Positions 63,608 to 64,000 of a DNA stretch of 64,000 bases are shown here, piece after piece. The position numbers and the translations under genes were made by a program. The stretch is from assembly GCA_964035545.1 (NCBI GenBank), contig OZ037766.1, positions 30,551,274 through 30,615,273 of the forward strand. The letters are read 5' to 3'. The stretch is from Bugula neritina (lineage: Eukaryota; Bryozoa; Gymnolaemata; Cheilostomatida; Bugulidae). Numbering within the stretch: the stretch's first letter is position 1; the number at the start of each line of letters is the position of its first letter. The notes under the pieces are model-generated. The model was not told where the DNA came from. It made no database searches and saw nothing but the letters and a program-made list of their open reading frames with translations.

Positions 63608-64000
63608 CTGCAATGCAAAACTTTAATATTACCATTTTACAAGTTAGAATTTTGTAGAGTATAGCCTTAAAATACTTAATATTCAACCAAAAAATATTAT
63701 ATTATTTGGCAAGATTATATATTATATATTGGGTTTTATTATGCAGGTTATATTAAATTATGTCTTATGATATATCACTAATTGATGCATCAAACTTATG
63801 ATATAAAGTATTATAACAAATTGATTGCCATAGGTATAGTCACTAATCTTAAGCTTGTGTTGGAACAATTTGAGATTTTCTGTTGGTAAAATTTTTAAAT
63901 TTGCATAATTAAGGTAGAAAATCAGGTGGCTTTTTTCTAAAAAATATTTTTAACTAAACTGTCTCTTTTGTTATTTTTAAACTCAGAGATTGGCAAACAA
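63608..64000 (-). other. Receptor D intron running off the window
   Basis: AT-rich sequence upstream of the exon 63607-63392. The expected preceding exon (243 nt in A, B and C) is not found here, so the intron is longer than 390 bp and continues past the edge. Confidence 0.5.

Overview
This is AT-rich nuclear DNA from an invertebrate animal. Genes are split into many short exons by GT-AG introns, tRNA-derived SINEs and MITE-like elements are scattered through it, and most introns carry microsatellites or minisatellites. The protein families are metazoan, but nothing in the sequence fixes the phylum. There are no bacterial operons, CRISPR arrays or rRNA genes. Gene models were built by hand from splice sites, frame and intron phase. 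All coordinates are 1-based, and exon sums are multiples of three.

Left part (1-13783): a small four-exon gene for a CD225/dispanin (IFITM-like) membrane protein on + (2410-4867) converges on a 17-exon PWP2/UTP1 gene on - (13783-5336, 873 aa). Their probable poly(A) signals lie back to back at 5108-5125. PWP2 introns are packed with tandem repeats. The divergent intergenic stretch 13784-16240 has no recognised gene.

Main part (16241-64000): a cluster of four paralogous receptor-like genes, called A, B and C (tandem, +) and D (inverted, -, running off the right edge). Each has (D for the part visible) an EGFR/insulin-receptor-type ectodomain in the order L1, furin-like cysteine-rich region (CR1), L2, second cysteine-rich region (CR2), then FN3-like modules, one transmembrane helix and a short or basic cytoplasmic tail. 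No tyrosine kinase domain is present. Two galactose-binding (discoidin/fucolectin)-like modules, about 325 aa in all, are inserted inside CR1 and bounded by phase-1 introns. Predicted lengths are A 1370 aa, B 1462 aa and C 1563 aa; D has 713 codons visible, including the stop.

The cluster has clear evolutionary traces: an intron present in A and D but exactly absent from B and C; near-identical exons embedded in diverged genes, which suggests gene conversion; a decayed copy of the A-type tail between B and C; a frameshifted C terminus in B; loss of the second FN3-like module in D; and a relic exon fragment in D. The four genes keep a common ectodomain but have unrelated or fast-diverging tails. 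This fits a family of kinase-less or decoy/lectin-type receptors, but the ligand and function cannot be read from sequence.
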